Positions 9,074 to 17,804 of a DNA stretch of 64,000 nucleotides are shown piece after piece. The DNA comes from CAG-390 sp045546615 (GTDB lineage: Bacteria > Bacillota > Clostridia > Oscillospirales > CAG-272). Numbering within the stretch: position 1 is the first letter of the stretch; every line of letters starts with the position of its first letter. The stretch is from the NCBI GenBank assembly GCA_045546615.1, contig JAZQDD010000023.1:75688-139687 (forward strand), read 5' to 3'. Both the position numbers and the translations under genes were made by a program. The notes under the pieces are model-generated. The model was not told the origin of the DNA and did not search any database. It was given only the letters and a program-made list of their open reading frames with translations.

Positions 9074-9616
9074 TTAAATAACTGTTTTTTCAAGACTCTT
9101 TGCCAAGTCGTCAAGTCTGCGCTTTATCGTGCCGTCAAGCTGAACGCCCGAGTAACGCAGGGCAACACCGCCAAGCACCGAGGCATCCACCGTGTTCGTA
9201 ATGACAGCGCATTTGCCCGTCGTTTTGTCTATCTTTTCCTTCATCGCCGCAAGCTGTGCCTCCGTCATCGGACGTGCCGTTACAGCCTCCACGCGCTCGA
9301 TATTGTGGTATTCATCGTATAAAAGCGAGAATTCCTCCACCGCCTCGTGAAGCGAGAAAAAGATACATTTGTCACACAAAAGCTTCAAAAAATTAACGCA
9401 ATATCCGTCAAGAGCCGAAAATGCCTCGTCTATCAGAGCGTGCTTTTCCCCTCTTGATACGGCAGGGGTATCAAGCAGCTTAACGTAGTCGGGGTTTTCC
9501 CTGACCGCCGCCTGCGCCGCCTTGATATCAAGGCTTATCTCCTCTACTCTGCCCGCCTCCTCGGCGGCAAGAAAGAGAGCCCGTCCGTACTCGCCGTAGC
9601 CCCTCATATCACTCAC
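9074..9616 (-). CDS. atpH: F1Fo ATP synthase subunit delta
   Basis: 180 residues, helical N-terminal domain (YGRALFLAAEEAG) and the C-terminal GGVALRYSGVQLDGTIKRRL motif that is characteristic of delta/OSCP. Joins the peripheral b-stalk to alpha. Its start overlaps the end of atpF by eight bases. Confidence 0.94.
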   Translation of the reverse strand: MSDMRGYGEYGRALFLAAEEAGRVEEISLDIKAAQAAVRENPDYVKLLDTPAVSRGEKHALIDEAFSALDGYCVNFLKLLCDKCIFFSLHEAVEEFSLLYDEYHNIERVEAVTARPMTEAQLAAMKEKIDKTTGKCAVITNTVDASVLGGVALRYSGVQLDGTIKRRLDDLAKSLEKTVI

Positions 9617-10109
9617 CCATTCCCGAGATGAAGCTGTCTATAAGGTCGGCGTGCTCCGCCTCGTTAATATCTCTTTCGATAACGGCGGCGGCAATATCTA
9701 TTGCCATTCCCGAAACCTCGTCCTTAACCTCGTTTATAGCGCGCTTTTTCTCAAGCTCTATCTGCTCCTCGGCACGCTTTAGCGTACGCTCCGCCCTGTC
9801 GCTTGCTTCCTTGAGGATCTCCTCCTCTTTTTTGTGCGCGAGCTTTACGGTGTTTTTCAGATATTCCTCGCCTTCAGCCTTGACTTGATCGAGCTTCCAC
9901 TCGTATTCAGCCTTGGTCTTTGCGGCGTCGGTGCGATATCCCTCTGCCTCGCTGTAAATGTCGTCTATCTCCTTCTGCCTTGACTCTATCATATTCATAA
10001 TAGGAGCAAAAAGCAGCTTGCGGAGTATAAAGTAAAGGATAAGCAGATTACACCAGGCGAATATCATAGTCCAGAAATTGACGCCTATAAACTGTTCAAA
10101 TCCTTCCAT
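9609..10109 (-). CDS. atpF: F1Fo ATP synthase subunit b
   Basis: 166 residues: one N-terminal membrane helix (about residues 12-32, WTMIFAWCNLLILYFIL) followed by a long charged coiled coil rich in Glu, Lys and Ala. Peripheral stalk. Strong GGAGGAG site before ATG. Confidence 0.94.
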   Translation of the reverse strand: MEGFEQFIGVNFWTMIFAWCNLLILYFILRKLLFAPIMNMIESRQKEIDDIYSEAEGYRTDAAKTKAEYEWKLDQVKAEGEEYLKNTVKLAHKKEEEILKEASDRAERTLKRAEEQIELEKKRAINEVKDEVSGMAIDIAAAVIERDINEAEHADLIDSFISGMGE

Positions 10110-10127
10110 AGATCTCCTCCGAAGCTA

Positions 10128-10373
10128 TTAGCTGATCTTGAAGAAAATCAGAAGAAGCGAAACTACCAAGGAGTAAATACCCGTAGTCTCGGTAACGGCG
10201 CATCCGAGTATCATATTTGTACGCAGATTGCCTGCCGCCTCGGGCTGACGAGCCATACCCTCAAGCGCCGCGCTTACAGCGCGTCCCTCTCCGATTGCGG
10301 GGCCGATAGCGCCGATACCCATGCAAAGTCCTGCACCAAGTGCTCTTGCTGCTGCAATAATTGCTGTTTCCAT
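10128..10373 (-). CDS. atpE: F1Fo ATP synthase subunit c, two-carboxylate (Na+-type) rotor
   Basis: 81 residues, two membrane helices joined by the polar loop ARQPEA. Helix 1 has GPAIGEG with Glu29 where H+ or classical Na+ rotors have another residue or Gln; helix 2 has TETTGIY with Glu62, Thr63 and Tyr67. This pairing of two carboxylates, with hydroxyl and Tyr neighbours, is the arrangement described for the Na+-driven Fusobacterium nucleatum c-ring. Na+ coupling is therefore a reasoned inference from the motif. Confidence 0.96.
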   Translation of the reverse strand: METAIIAAARALGAGLCMGIGAIGPAIGEGRAVSAALEGMARQPEAAGNLRTNMILGCAVTETTGIYSLVVSLLLIFFKIS

Positions 10374-10394
10374 AATTGTTATCCTCCAAAATTT

Positions 10395-11159
10395 TTATTT
10401 ATTTTTTGATATCTCTTCCCTCGGCGGATTAGCCATGCCGATGTACACCATCGACAAGAGAGAAAAGACAAGTGCCTGAACGAATCCCGAGAACAGGTCG
10501 AAGTATATCGACAGCACCGCGGGAATACCTACCTGAAAGACGGGCGGAACAAACTCGAGCACCGCCTCGGGAAGCCAGCCGAATACCACCGACGAAAGTG
10601 CCGCGAGCGCACCGTAGACGATAGTCATAAGCACTCCGCCGCCCGCTACGTTGCCGAAATGACGGAACGCCATTGAGATGGGGGTGGCAAACTCGCTGAT
10701 GACGTTCATCGGAGTCAGAAGCGGTATCGGCTCGGTAAAGCCCTTGAGCCAAGTAAGAAGCCCGAAATTTTTAATATTTCCGTACCACACCACGATTATA
10801 GTGGCTATCGCCCACGCCGCCGTCGTGGAAAGGTCGGCGGTGGTGGAACGGAATATCTGTGTCATTCCGATAAGAGAGCCGAATATCGAGGAAACGAAAA
10901 GCGTTCCGATAAAGGGAACAAATCTCTTGTTATGCGCGCCCATCGTTTCAACGACCATATCCGAAAGCATTCCGACGAGCTTTTCGGCTATTACCTGCTT
11001 GCCGCACGGGCGCTTTTCGATCTTGCGCGTGAGTATAAAGGCTATCGTCACAACGAGTATTGTCACCGCAAGAAGTGACACCATAGTTTGCGTTATGTTG
11101 ATGCCGCCGAGAATGGGTATCGTGTAATATATTTTAGGGCCTGTAATATTTATATCCAT
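10395..11159 (-). CDS. atpB: F1Fo ATP synthase subunit a
   Basis: 254 residues with five to six membrane helices. The stator arginine is in AFRHFGNVAGG, followed by the C-terminal membrane hairpin with QALVFSLLSMVYIGMA. Forms the ion half-channels opposite the c-ring. Order B-E-F-H-A-G-D-C is standard. Confidence 0.95.
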   Translation of the reverse strand: MDINITGPKIYYTIPILGGINITQTMVSLLAVTILVVTIAFILTRKIEKRPCGKQVIAEKLVGMLSDMVVETMGAHNKRFVPFIGTLFVSSIFGSLIGMTQIFRSTTADLSTTAAWAIATIIVVWYGNIKNFGLLTWLKGFTEPIPLLTPMNVISEFATPISMAFRHFGNVAGGGVLMTIVYGALAALSSVVFGWLPEAVLEFVPPVFQVGIPAVLSIYFDLFSGFVQALVFSLLSMVYIGMANPPREEISKNK

Positions 11160-11194
11160 CGCACGTCACTCCTTTCTTTGCAATTTTACCGTTA

Positions 11195-11641
11195 TCATTT
11201 ATTTTTATTGCACACAAGCGCCGCCACGTTAAGCAACGGGCGGAAGGAAAGCAGGGGGATTATCGTGGCGATCACGTCAAAATAATCTGTCACCAGCGCA
11301 AGTATCAGCACGACCATCATAGCAAGCGTCCTTGCCGTCTGCGAAAGCTGTATCTTTTTATGAAGCTCTGCCCTATGCTTTTCAGCGAAAGCCGCCGCCG
11401 CCTCGTCATCCATGGGCGCATCTCCGCGCTCTGCCATAATTGCGTCAACGGCGCGGTTTACCGTAAGTGATAGAAAAAGAAAATTAAACAACACCGCGGC
11501 ACAGCCGAGCGCAAGTCCCGTAAACACGCGGTAGTTCAAGCGGTCAAGCAGAAAAAACACAAGCACGGTGATCGCGGACACCGCTATCTCGCCCAAAAGC
11601 ATAAGTGTCATTTCCGCCATGGGCATACCCTTTTTATTCAT
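11195..11641 (-). CDS. atpI: AtpI-like membrane protein of the ATP synthase operon
   Basis: 148 residues with about four hydrophobic segments separated by a charged loop (residues 65-95). Sequence is weakly conserved, but size, topology and position just before atpB match AtpI/ATP synthase protein I, thought to assist c-ring assembly. Start overlaps the end of the preceding small gene by eight bases. Confidence 0.7.
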   Translation of the reverse strand: MNKKGMPMAEMTLMLLGEIAVSAITVLVFFLLDRLNYRVFTGLALGCAAVLFNFLFLSLTVNRAVDAIMAERGDAPMDDEAAAAFAEKHRAELHKKIQLSQTARTLAMMVVLILALVTDYFDVIATIIPLLSFRPLLNVAALVCNKNK

Positions 11642-11912
11642 CGGACTTGTCCCTCCAATCTCCTTTTTTATTCTGCTCTTTTTCTATTTTTTCAAAAACG
11701 CCAAGGGTATATATGAGAAATCTCACCATGGAAAACAATCCCAAAAAAACCCCAACAAGCATCAAAGGGACGTATATCCATTGGGGCATGGAAAACTTCC
11801 ATATCAAAAAATACCCAAGACCAAAGGCAAGCGCCGCAGGAAAGATAAGGTTGAAAAAAGACTGAAATATGACGTTCATCAAAAAGAACGCATTATATAT
11901 CTTTCTATGCAC
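11634..11912 (-). CDS. AtpZ-like small membrane protein
   Basis: 92 residues, two to three hydrophobic segments (FFNLIFPAALAFGLGYFLIW and WIYVPLMLVGVFLGLFSMVRF) and a charged tail. Position at the head of the atp operon and the two-helix plan match AtpZ/putative F0F1 ATPase subunit proteins. The start is GTG, preceded by GGGGTGAGG. It lies 25 bases after pyk. Confidence 0.65.
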   Translation of the reverse strand: MHRKIYNAFFLMNVIFQSFFNLIFPAALAFGLGYFLIWKFSMPQWIYVPLMLVGVFLGLFSMVRFLIYTLGVFEKIEKEQNKKGDWRDKSDE

Positions 11913-11937
11913 AGCCTCACCCCGCTTTATTGTGATA

Positions 11938-13350
11938 TCAGATATCGTCTATCTTGATAAGATTGGTCTTGCCCGTAGCTCCCGTTTGGTCGCTGCCCGT
12001 AATAACTATCTTGTCACCTTCGCAAAGCGAGAGGCTTTCGGTAGCCATCTTCTTTGCATAGTAGAAAAGAACGTCGGTGGACGTGAACTTTTCACACAGC
12101 TTGGGAGTAACGCCCCAGGAAAGCGAGAGCTTTCGCCACGTCACCTCATCGGTGGTAAGACCGATAATGTCAACGGGGGAACGGAAACGCGAGACCATAC
12201 GCGCCGTCATGCCGGAGATAGTGCAGGCAACGATAGCCTTGGCGTTGATATCCATCGCCATAGCGCACGTAGCGTGAGAAACTGCGTCGGAAGAGTTCTT
12301 TATCTTGAACTCGGTGGAGTAGAATTTCGACTTGTAATCTATGCTCCTCTCCGCAGTTTCGGCGATCTTTGACATAATGGACACAGCCTCAATGGGGAAA
12401 GCTCCGGCCGCCGTCTCGCCCGAGAGCATAATAGCGCTCGTGCCGTCGTATACTGCGTTGGCAACGTCCGATATCTCCGCTCGCGTGGGACGCGGCTTGG
12501 TTATCATGGACTCTAACATCTCCGTTGCGGTTATAACACGCTTACCGAGCATACGGCACTTGGTAATGAGCTTTTTCTGTATTGCGGGGAGCTGCTCGAA
12601 GGGGACTTCAACGCCCATATCGCCGCGAGCCACCATCGTGCCGTCGCAGTACCGGCATATCTCCTCGATATTATCAATACCCGCCTGATTTTCTATCTTT
12701 GCGATAAGCTCTATGCCCGAAGCGCCGAGAGACGCAAGATGCTCTTGCACGTCAATGAGATTTTGCTTGTTTGAAACAAACGAGCAAGCAATGTAATCAA
12801 TGCCGTTTTCAACGCCGAAGGCAATATCCTTTTTATCTTGCTCTGAAAGATACGGACGGCTAAGTACCTTGCCGGGGAAGCTCATGCTCTTGCGGCTGGA
12901 CAGCTCTCCGCCGTGGCGAACAGTGCAGTTTATGCGCTTGCCGTTCACATTATTGACAACAAACGACAAAAGTCCGTTGTTGAGCAGTATGATATCGCCC
13001 GCTGAAAGCTCATTGTGCAGATTTTCGTAATTTACGGACACCTCGCGCTGATTGCCAAGCACGTCCTCGGACGTAAAGGTAAACTCATCCCCATCGTCAA
13101 GAGTTATCTTGCCGTTCTCGAACATACCTATCCTGTATTCGGGGCCTTTGGTATCAAGCATTATCGCAATGGGCAATGACAGCTCCTTGCGCACCTTTTT
13201 GATACGGTTGATAACGATTCCGTGTTCCTCGTGAGTTCCGTGTGAGAAATTGAGCCTTGCAACGTTCATTCCCGCAAGGCAAAGCCCGCGAAGCATCTCT
13301 TCACTGCTGCTCGCAGGTCCTATTGTACATACTATTTTTGTCTTACGCAT
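11938..13350 (-). CDS. pyk: Pyruvate kinase
   Basis: 470 residues, the short form without a C-terminal phosphohistidine domain. RTKIVCTIGPASSS start, NFSHG substrate loop, LDTKGPE, active-site KIENQAG and the MVARGDMGVE and TATEMLESM motifs are all present. Converts phosphoenolpyruvate and ADP to pyruvate and ATP. It has its own promoter (13385-13413) and sits directly upstream of the atp operon on the same strand with no visible terminator between, so read-through transcription is plausible. Confidence 0.97.
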   Translation of the reverse strand: MRKTKIVCTIGPASSSEEMLRGLCLAGMNVARLNFSHGTHEEHGIVINRIKKVRKELSLPIAIMLDTKGPEYRIGMFENGKITLDDGDEFTFTSEDVLGNQREVSVNYENLHNELSAGDIILLNNGLLSFVVNNVNGKRINCTVRHGGELSSRKSMSFPGKVLSRPYLSEQDKKDIAFGVENGIDYIACSFVSNKQNLIDVQEHLASLGASGIELIAKIENQAGIDNIEEICRYCDGTMVARGDMGVEVPFEQLPAIQKKLITKCRMLGKRVITATEMLESMITKPRPTRAEISDVANAVYDGTSAIMLSGETAAGAFPIEAVSIMSKIAETAERSIDYKSKFYSTEFKIKNSSDAVSHATCAMAMDINAKAIVACTISGMTARMVSRFRSPVDIIGLTTDEVTWRKLSLSWGVTPKLCEKFTSTDVLFYYAKKMATESLSLCEGDKIVITGSDQTGATGKTNLIKIDDI

Positions 13351-13384
13351 TTTTCATACCCCTGCGTTTTATGTCTTTCTATAT

Positions 13385-13413
13385 AGTATAACACATATAA
13401 AATAATAATTCAA
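13385..13413 (-). promoter_or_regulatory. pyk (and possibly atp operon) promoter
   Basis: Minus strand TTGAAT, 17-bp spacer, TATACT. No comparable promoter was found between pyk and the atpZ-like gene. Confidence 0.7.
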
Positions 13414-13415
13414 TA

Positions 13416-13445
13416 AAAAAAGCGTACAAAAGTACGCTTTTTTAT
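13416..13445 (-). terminator. Terminator of the GH36 gene
   Basis: AAAAAGCGTAC / GTACGCTTTTT hairpin with a three- to four-base loop and flanking A and T runs; could act in both directions. Confidence 0.8.
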
Positions 13446-15400
13446 CATTTTTTTGTAATTTCTGACCCTATTATCTCGTCCACAGCTCCCATAAAGCATG
13501 GGGATTCTGCCGCTTCTGCGTAGCGATGGCGGTCTCCCACCGCAACCTTGCCGTTTTTCACGGGATAAAACGAGTATAGCGCACAAGCCTCGTAATCAAG
13601 CGATATCGGGAGCGAGTCGCCCGCGCCAAAAAGAAAATATCTGTCGGCAAAATAATCGTGGCCGAGGTATTTTTCAGCCGTCGCAACACCCGAGGGGAGC
13701 TGTGACAGCTCAAACACGCCCAAAACAGTCTTTCCCTTTGAAAAGCCGTACGCGGCGAGTGCAAAATTCTCCCCCGCCGACGAAAACACCTTCAGCGGAA
13801 CGCCCGCCGTGGCGCAATCGGTATAAAAGCAATCAAGCGTCGGTACGGCGGCTGTGTCAAACCGCCCCACGCCGCCGTTGGGAGAGGAAAGCCGAGAAAG
13901 AATTTCCGCACTCGTTCTGCCGAGCCTGTCGCTCGTGTAGACGGGGCCGCCGCTGATGGCACACGTCAGGGCGTTTGCATGCGCCCAGCCGTGGTCGGAA
14001 TAAAACATATCGTAGTCGCACACGTGAAAGCGCGAGAGCATAGCCGCGCAATACACACTCTGCGTTATGTGATACGCAAGATGGTCGGGCTTTTCGGGCA
14101 TATAATCACCCGAGCAACGCACGAAAACGGAGTTTTCGCGCACCATAGCCTGCTCAAGCGACGCGCCCATGCAGTTGATAAGCGCACCGTCAAAGTGCTT
14201 TTTCGCCGCCGCTTCAAGCCCCTTATGTATCACGTCGCACGCAAGTGAGCCGCGCAAGTTTCCGTCATAATACTGCGGCACATTGCCTTGGTTATCGACC
14301 TTTACAAAATCCACGCCTTCGCCGCGCAGATACGAGAACCACTCGTCCCAGAAGCGATATACGGCATCGGCGTTATCACCAAGTAAAAGTGCACCGTTGT
14401 AGGCGGTATAAAGCTCCTCGCGGTATTTTTTAGCGTACTCATGCTCCTCGTCAAGTCCGCCCCAATGACCGTTCATGGCGCACCAAACACCCACGTGCTC
14501 CACTCCGTATTCCTCGCGCATACGCTTTACAAGCGCACCGAGACCGTCGGGAAATTTCTTTCTGTCAGCACTAAAGGCAAGGAGTCTGTTTTCACGGTAA
14601 GTAGCCCAGCCGTCGTCTATCAGTACCCACTTCGGCACTCTGCCCGCCGCGGCGTATTCGTCGAGCTTTTCAAGTATCTTTTCGGCAGATACGGACGGGC
14701 CAAAGCTCTCCCAAGTACACCAGCCCAGACCGCCGAGACGATCGGAAAAAGCAGGCTTTTGACGCTCCGCCCCTTTCTCGCGCAACGCCGCACCGACGGC
14801 GGCATCCATAGCGGCGTAAGGATCGTCGGCGCAGGATATGACGGCAAAAGCCGTCCTCACCTCGCGTGCTCCGAAAACGCGCGTGTGCAAAGCAAACGCG
14901 CCCCTCTCCAGCCTTGCCGCCGCAGAATGACTGCTGATGGGAAGCAGACAAACGTGCTTATCCCCGATCTTTGCCGAAAGACTTTCGGTATTCTGGTGCA
15001 ACGCCGTCGTATCGGTGGAAAAATCGGGGTAGAGCCAGCATAGGTCGCGCTGATAGAGTGAGACCGCCCCCTCGGCGTTGAGCAGCGAAAAATCAACATT
15101 CACCGCCCCCGACGGTGAGAAAATATAGCGTGCAAGCGACACCGAGACGGATACCGTAAGCACTCCGCCGACTTCGGTAAATATAAGCTCCGCATCCTTT
15201 GATTCTGTATACGGGGAGCTTTGAGCGCGGCAAAAACGCACCCTAACACTATCGCCCTCGCAGATAAGCTCATGCGGAATATATTTGATTCCCGAAAGTC
15301 TCACAACGCAAAGCCGCATAATCAAACTGTCGATAACGGGTACGCCGTCGGCAAAAATGCAAAGTCCGCGCTCGTTTATTTCGATAGAAAATCTTCTCAT
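13445..15400 (-). CDS. Alpha-galactosidase, raffinose synthase/Sip1-like (GH36)
   Basis: 651 residues from ATG 15400, which has GGAAGGT at good spacing; an in-frame GTG at 15409 overlaps that site and is rejected. Central TIM barrel: GWCTWESFGPSVS, WVLIDDGW, GVWCAMNGHWGG, nucleophile Asp in FVKVDNQ and acid/base Asp in RCSGDYMP. These match the seed-imbibition/raffinose-synthase branch of GH36 found in gut Clostridia. Expected substrate is an alpha-1,6-galactoside such as raffinose or melibiose. No signal peptide, so cytoplasmic; no transporter adjacent. Confidence 0.88.
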   Translation of the reverse strand: MRRFSIEINERGLCIFADGVPVIDSLIMRLCVVRLSGIKYIPHELICEGDSVRVRFCRAQSSPYTESKDAELIFTEVGGVLTVSVSVSLARYIFSPSGAVNVDFSLLNAEGAVSLYQRDLCWLYPDFSTDTTALHQNTESLSAKIGDKHVCLLPISSHSAAARLERGAFALHTRVFGAREVRTAFAVISCADDPYAAMDAAVGAALREKGAERQKPAFSDRLGGLGWCTWESFGPSVSAEKILEKLDEYAAAGRVPKWVLIDDGWATYRENRLLAFSADRKKFPDGLGALVKRMREEYGVEHVGVWCAMNGHWGGLDEEHEYAKKYREELYTAYNGALLLGDNADAVYRFWDEWFSYLRGEGVDFVKVDNQGNVPQYYDGNLRGSLACDVIHKGLEAAAKKHFDGALINCMGASLEQAMVRENSVFVRCSGDYMPEKPDHLAYHITQSVYCAAMLSRFHVCDYDMFYSDHGWAHANALTCAISGGPVYTSDRLGRTSAEILSRLSSPNGGVGRFDTAAVPTLDCFYTDCATAGVPLKVFSSAGENFALAAYGFSKGKTVLGVFELSQLPSGVATAEKYLGHDYFADRYFLFGAGDSLPISLDYEACALYSFYPVKNGKVAVGDRHRYAEAAESPCFMGAVDEIIGSEITKK

Positions 15401-15423
15401 AGCTTGCACCTTCCTTTGCTTGG

Positions 15424-15452
15424 ATTATAACTTATTCCAAAACAAAAGTCAA
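15424..15452 (-). promoter_or_regulatory. GH36 gene promoter
   Basis: Minus strand TTGACT, 17-bp spacer, TATAAT. Confidence 0.75.
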
Positions 15453-15490
15453 GCATTCAAGAAAACACGCCGCAGACGCGCGGCGTTTTT

Positions 15491-15934
15491 TCAAAGCAGT
15501 CCCGATATCCACAAAACGAATCCGTAAATTGTTCCCGCAAGCGTGCCGTAAAGCAACACAGGTCCCGCAACGGTGAATATCTTCGCTCCGAGCCCAAGCA
15601 CAAAGCCTTCATCCTTGCTGTCGATGGCGGCAGACGCTACCGAATTGGCAAATCCCGTGATGGGAACGAGAGTCCCCGCGCCCGCAAATTTTGCCACGTC
15701 GTCAAAATAACCGAACGCGGTAAGCAAAACAGCCGCCGCCACAAGAACGAGCGAGGTGACAAGCCCCGCATCCTCCTTTGCCAATCCAAGCACCTCGGAA
15801 AGCTGACGTATACCCTCCCCCGCGGCGCATATCAGTCCGCCAACCAAAAAGGCATGAAAGCAATCTCCCAAAAGCGACGAAGCGGGCGCGTGCGCCTCGA
15901 CGTATTTTTTATATTCTGCACGAGTCATTTTCAT
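15491..15934 (-). CDS. spoVAC: Stage V sporulation protein AC (SpoVAC)-like
   Basis: 147 residues with about four membrane segments and the SpoVAC signatures FLVGGLICAAGEG, FAGAGTLVPITGFANSV and DEGFVLGLGAKIF. In spore formers SpoVA proteins form the inner-membrane channel that moves Ca-dipicolinate. Usually spoVAC sits with spoVAD and spoVAE; here it is alone, though those partners may be elsewhere. A GGAGG site precedes ATG; a GC-rich hairpin at 15467-15486 follows the stop. Confidence 0.85.
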   Translation of the reverse strand: MKMTRAEYKKYVEAHAPASSLLGDCFHAFLVGGLICAAGEGIRQLSEVLGLAKEDAGLVTSLVLVAAAVLLTAFGYFDDVAKFAGAGTLVPITGFANSVASAAIDSKDEGFVLGLGAKIFTVAGPVLLYGTLAGTIYGFVLWISGLL

Positions 15935-16070
15935 TTTTTAGACCTCCATTTTCCATTTTCATTCTTCCCCGAAAAGTGCGCAATTATAACAAAAATCCGA
16001 GGCGATGCGAGAGCACGGAACAAAGTTTGATTTTTTGCGCTTGAGGGACGAAAAAAATCGCAAAATCTGC

Positions 16071-16099
16071 TTGATTTATGTCTTTATTTGAGTTATAAT
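16071..16099 (+). promoter_or_regulatory. Promoter of the dCMP deaminase-tsaD-rex operon
   Basis: TTGATT, 17-bp spacer, TATAAT. The leader of about 100 bases contains a short CGAATAG/CTATTCG hairpin at about 16114-16132. Confidence 0.7.
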
Positions 16100-16205
16100 T
16101 ATATGGATTATACTCGAATAGTTTACCTATTCGGAAGAAAAAGCCAAAAATGGCTCGCATTCACGGATAAAATCTCCATACATAATGCCGAAAGGAAATA
16201 AAAAT

Positions 16206-16697
16206 ATGCTTGAAAGGATATCCAAGGAAAATTACTATCTTGACATCGCCCAGACCGTTTCCGAGCGAAGCACCTGCCTTCGCCGCCGCTTTGGCGCGGT
16301 AATAGTCAAGAACGATTCCATCATCTCCACGGGCTACAACGGCGCGCCGCGCGGCCGCGCCAACTGCAACGAGCTTGGCTCGTGCTACCGCGACACCCTC
16401 GGAATTCCCCGCGGGGAAAGATACGAGCTTTGCCGTTCCGTTCACGCCGAGGCTAACGCCATCATCGCCGCTCCGCGTGAGCAGATGCTCGGCGCGACCG
16501 TATATATGTGCTGTACCTCCCCATCCGACGGCTCGGTTATGGCGGGAACTACAAGCTGTATGATGTGCAAGCGCCTTATTATAAATGCAGGCATTGAACG
16601 CCTCGTCGTCCGCGACGATGCGCAAAACTTCCGCGTTATCAATGTCAGCGATTGGATAGAAGACGATGATTCTCTCGGCGGAAAGCTGGGATATTGA
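16206..16697 (+). CDS. Deoxycytidylate (dCMP) deaminase
   Basis: 163 residues from ATG 16206, chosen because AAAGGA (16191-16196) is placed for it; an upstream ATG at 16185 would add seven residues. Zinc/catalytic motifs of the cytidine deaminase fold: HAEANAI (His, and Glu as proton shuttle) and SCMMCKR supplying the two Cys (as in PCxxC). Converts dCMP to dUMP for thymidylate synthesis. First gene of a long plus-strand operon. Confidence 0.92.
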   Translation: MLERISKENYYLDIAQTVSERSTCLRRRFGAVIVKNDSIISTGYNGAPRGRANCNELGSCYRDTLGIPRGERYELCRSVHAEANAIIAAPREQMLGATVYMCCTSPSDGSVMAGTTSCMMCKRLIINAGIERLVVRDDAQNFRVINVSDWIEDDDSLGGKLGY

Positions 16698-16706
16698 GGT
16701 GAAATA

Positions 16707-17330
16707 ATGAAAACGTTTCAAAAAATTGCATCATTTCTTTTAATTCTTGTCATGCTTGCGACAACAGTCTCCTGCAGTTCGGGACTCGTTTTTGATAAAG
16801 GCAAAATTCTCGATTCCAAGACGGGGATCTACTACGACTACGCACCGAACACATACGAGGCGATAGCTATCTCCAACGCTATATACTCCGTATGGGAGCA
16901 AAACGACGTTGAGGTGGCTTACCACGCTATCGAGGGACTCTCCACCAAGGAATATCTCGTGGATGAGTACGGTTACATCATCTGCGCAGAGGACATGGAG
17001 TTGCCCGACCTTAACGGCTTTGCCCCCTCGTCCGCCCTTATCTGTACCAACACCGAGGTCGCCGTTTCCATAGGCGAGATAAATGAAAAAGCCAAGGTAT
17101 TCGCCCTCGTTGAATTATACATGAACGGCGAAAGCGTGAATTTTGAAAATACCGCTATCGACACTTTGGAAGTAAAATTTATTTCCGAAAAATATCCCAA
17201 CCTTTACTTCAACCTTTCCGTTATGATCGAGGAAGATAACAGCGTTTATCTATGGAACCGCGATAACGGAAAATATATAAACGTCGGCGATATGCTTGAC
17301 GAATACATCGAATCTTATCTTTCTAATTGA
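16707..17330 (+). CDS. Predicted lipoprotein of unknown function
   Basis: 207 residues. N-terminal signal with hydrophobic stretch and lipobox TTVSC, giving a lipidated Cys near residue 23. The mature part is acidic, with alternating beta-like segments and no motif I recognise. GAGGTGAA precedes the ATG, nine bases after the deaminase stop, so it is probably co-transcribed. Confidence 0.75.
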   Translation: MKTFQKIASFLLILVMLATTVSCSSGLVFDKGKILDSKTGIYYDYAPNTYEAIAISNAIYSVWEQNDVEVAYHAIEGLSTKEYLVDEYGYIICAEDMELPDLNGFAPSSALICTNTEVAVSIGEINEKAKVFALVELYMNGESVNFENTAIDTLEVKFISEKYPNLYFNLSVMIEEDNSVYLWNRDNGKYINVGDMLDEYIESYLSN

Positions 17331-17348
17331 TCCCACAAGGAATACGCT

Positions 17349-17804
17349 ATGAACAATAAATTTAACACCGTGGCATTTAGTGCCGCACACATCTCCGAAG
17401 CCGCCGAGATCGAAAGACTCTGCTTTTCAGAGCCATGGTCCGAGGAGGCACTCGGCTATATGTACTCCTCTCCGCACGCGTACGCGGTTGCTTGCGTTGA
17501 CAGCGAAAGCGGACGTGTTGCCGCATACGGCGGACTTGAATACGTGCTTGATGAGGCAGAGCTTACCAACATTGCCACCCACCCAGATTTTCGCCGTCAG
17601 GGCTGCGCAAATGCGGTGACTGACGCCCTTGAACGCTTCGTTAAGCTGCACGGCGTAAAACGTATATGGCTTGACGTACGCGTCTCAAACGAGCCCGCCA
17701 TCGCTCTTTACCGCAAGCTCGGATTTGAGGATGCGGGCGTGCGCAGACATTTCTACCGCTTCCCCACCGAGGACGCACTTCTAATGGTAAAGGAGCTGAA
17801 ATAA
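17349..17804 (+). CDS. rimI: Ribosomal protein S18 alanine N-acetyltransferase-like GNAT enzyme
   Basis: 151 residues with a GNAT fold: TNIATHPDFRRQGCANAVTDAL contains the acetyl-CoA loop (R-x-x-G pattern) and LDVRVSNEPAIALYRKLGFE is the RimI signature. Its stop overlaps the tsaD ATG (TAATG), the usual rimI-tsaD pairing. Acetylates the N-terminus of S18 in characterised relatives. Confidence 0.88.
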   Translation: MNNKFNTVAFSAAHISEAAEIERLCFSEPWSEEALGYMYSSPHAYAVACVDSESGRVAAYGGLEYVLDEAELTNIATHPDFRRQGCANAVTDALERFVKLHGVKRIWLDVRVSNEPAIALYRKLGFEDAGVRRHFYRFPTEDALLMVKELK

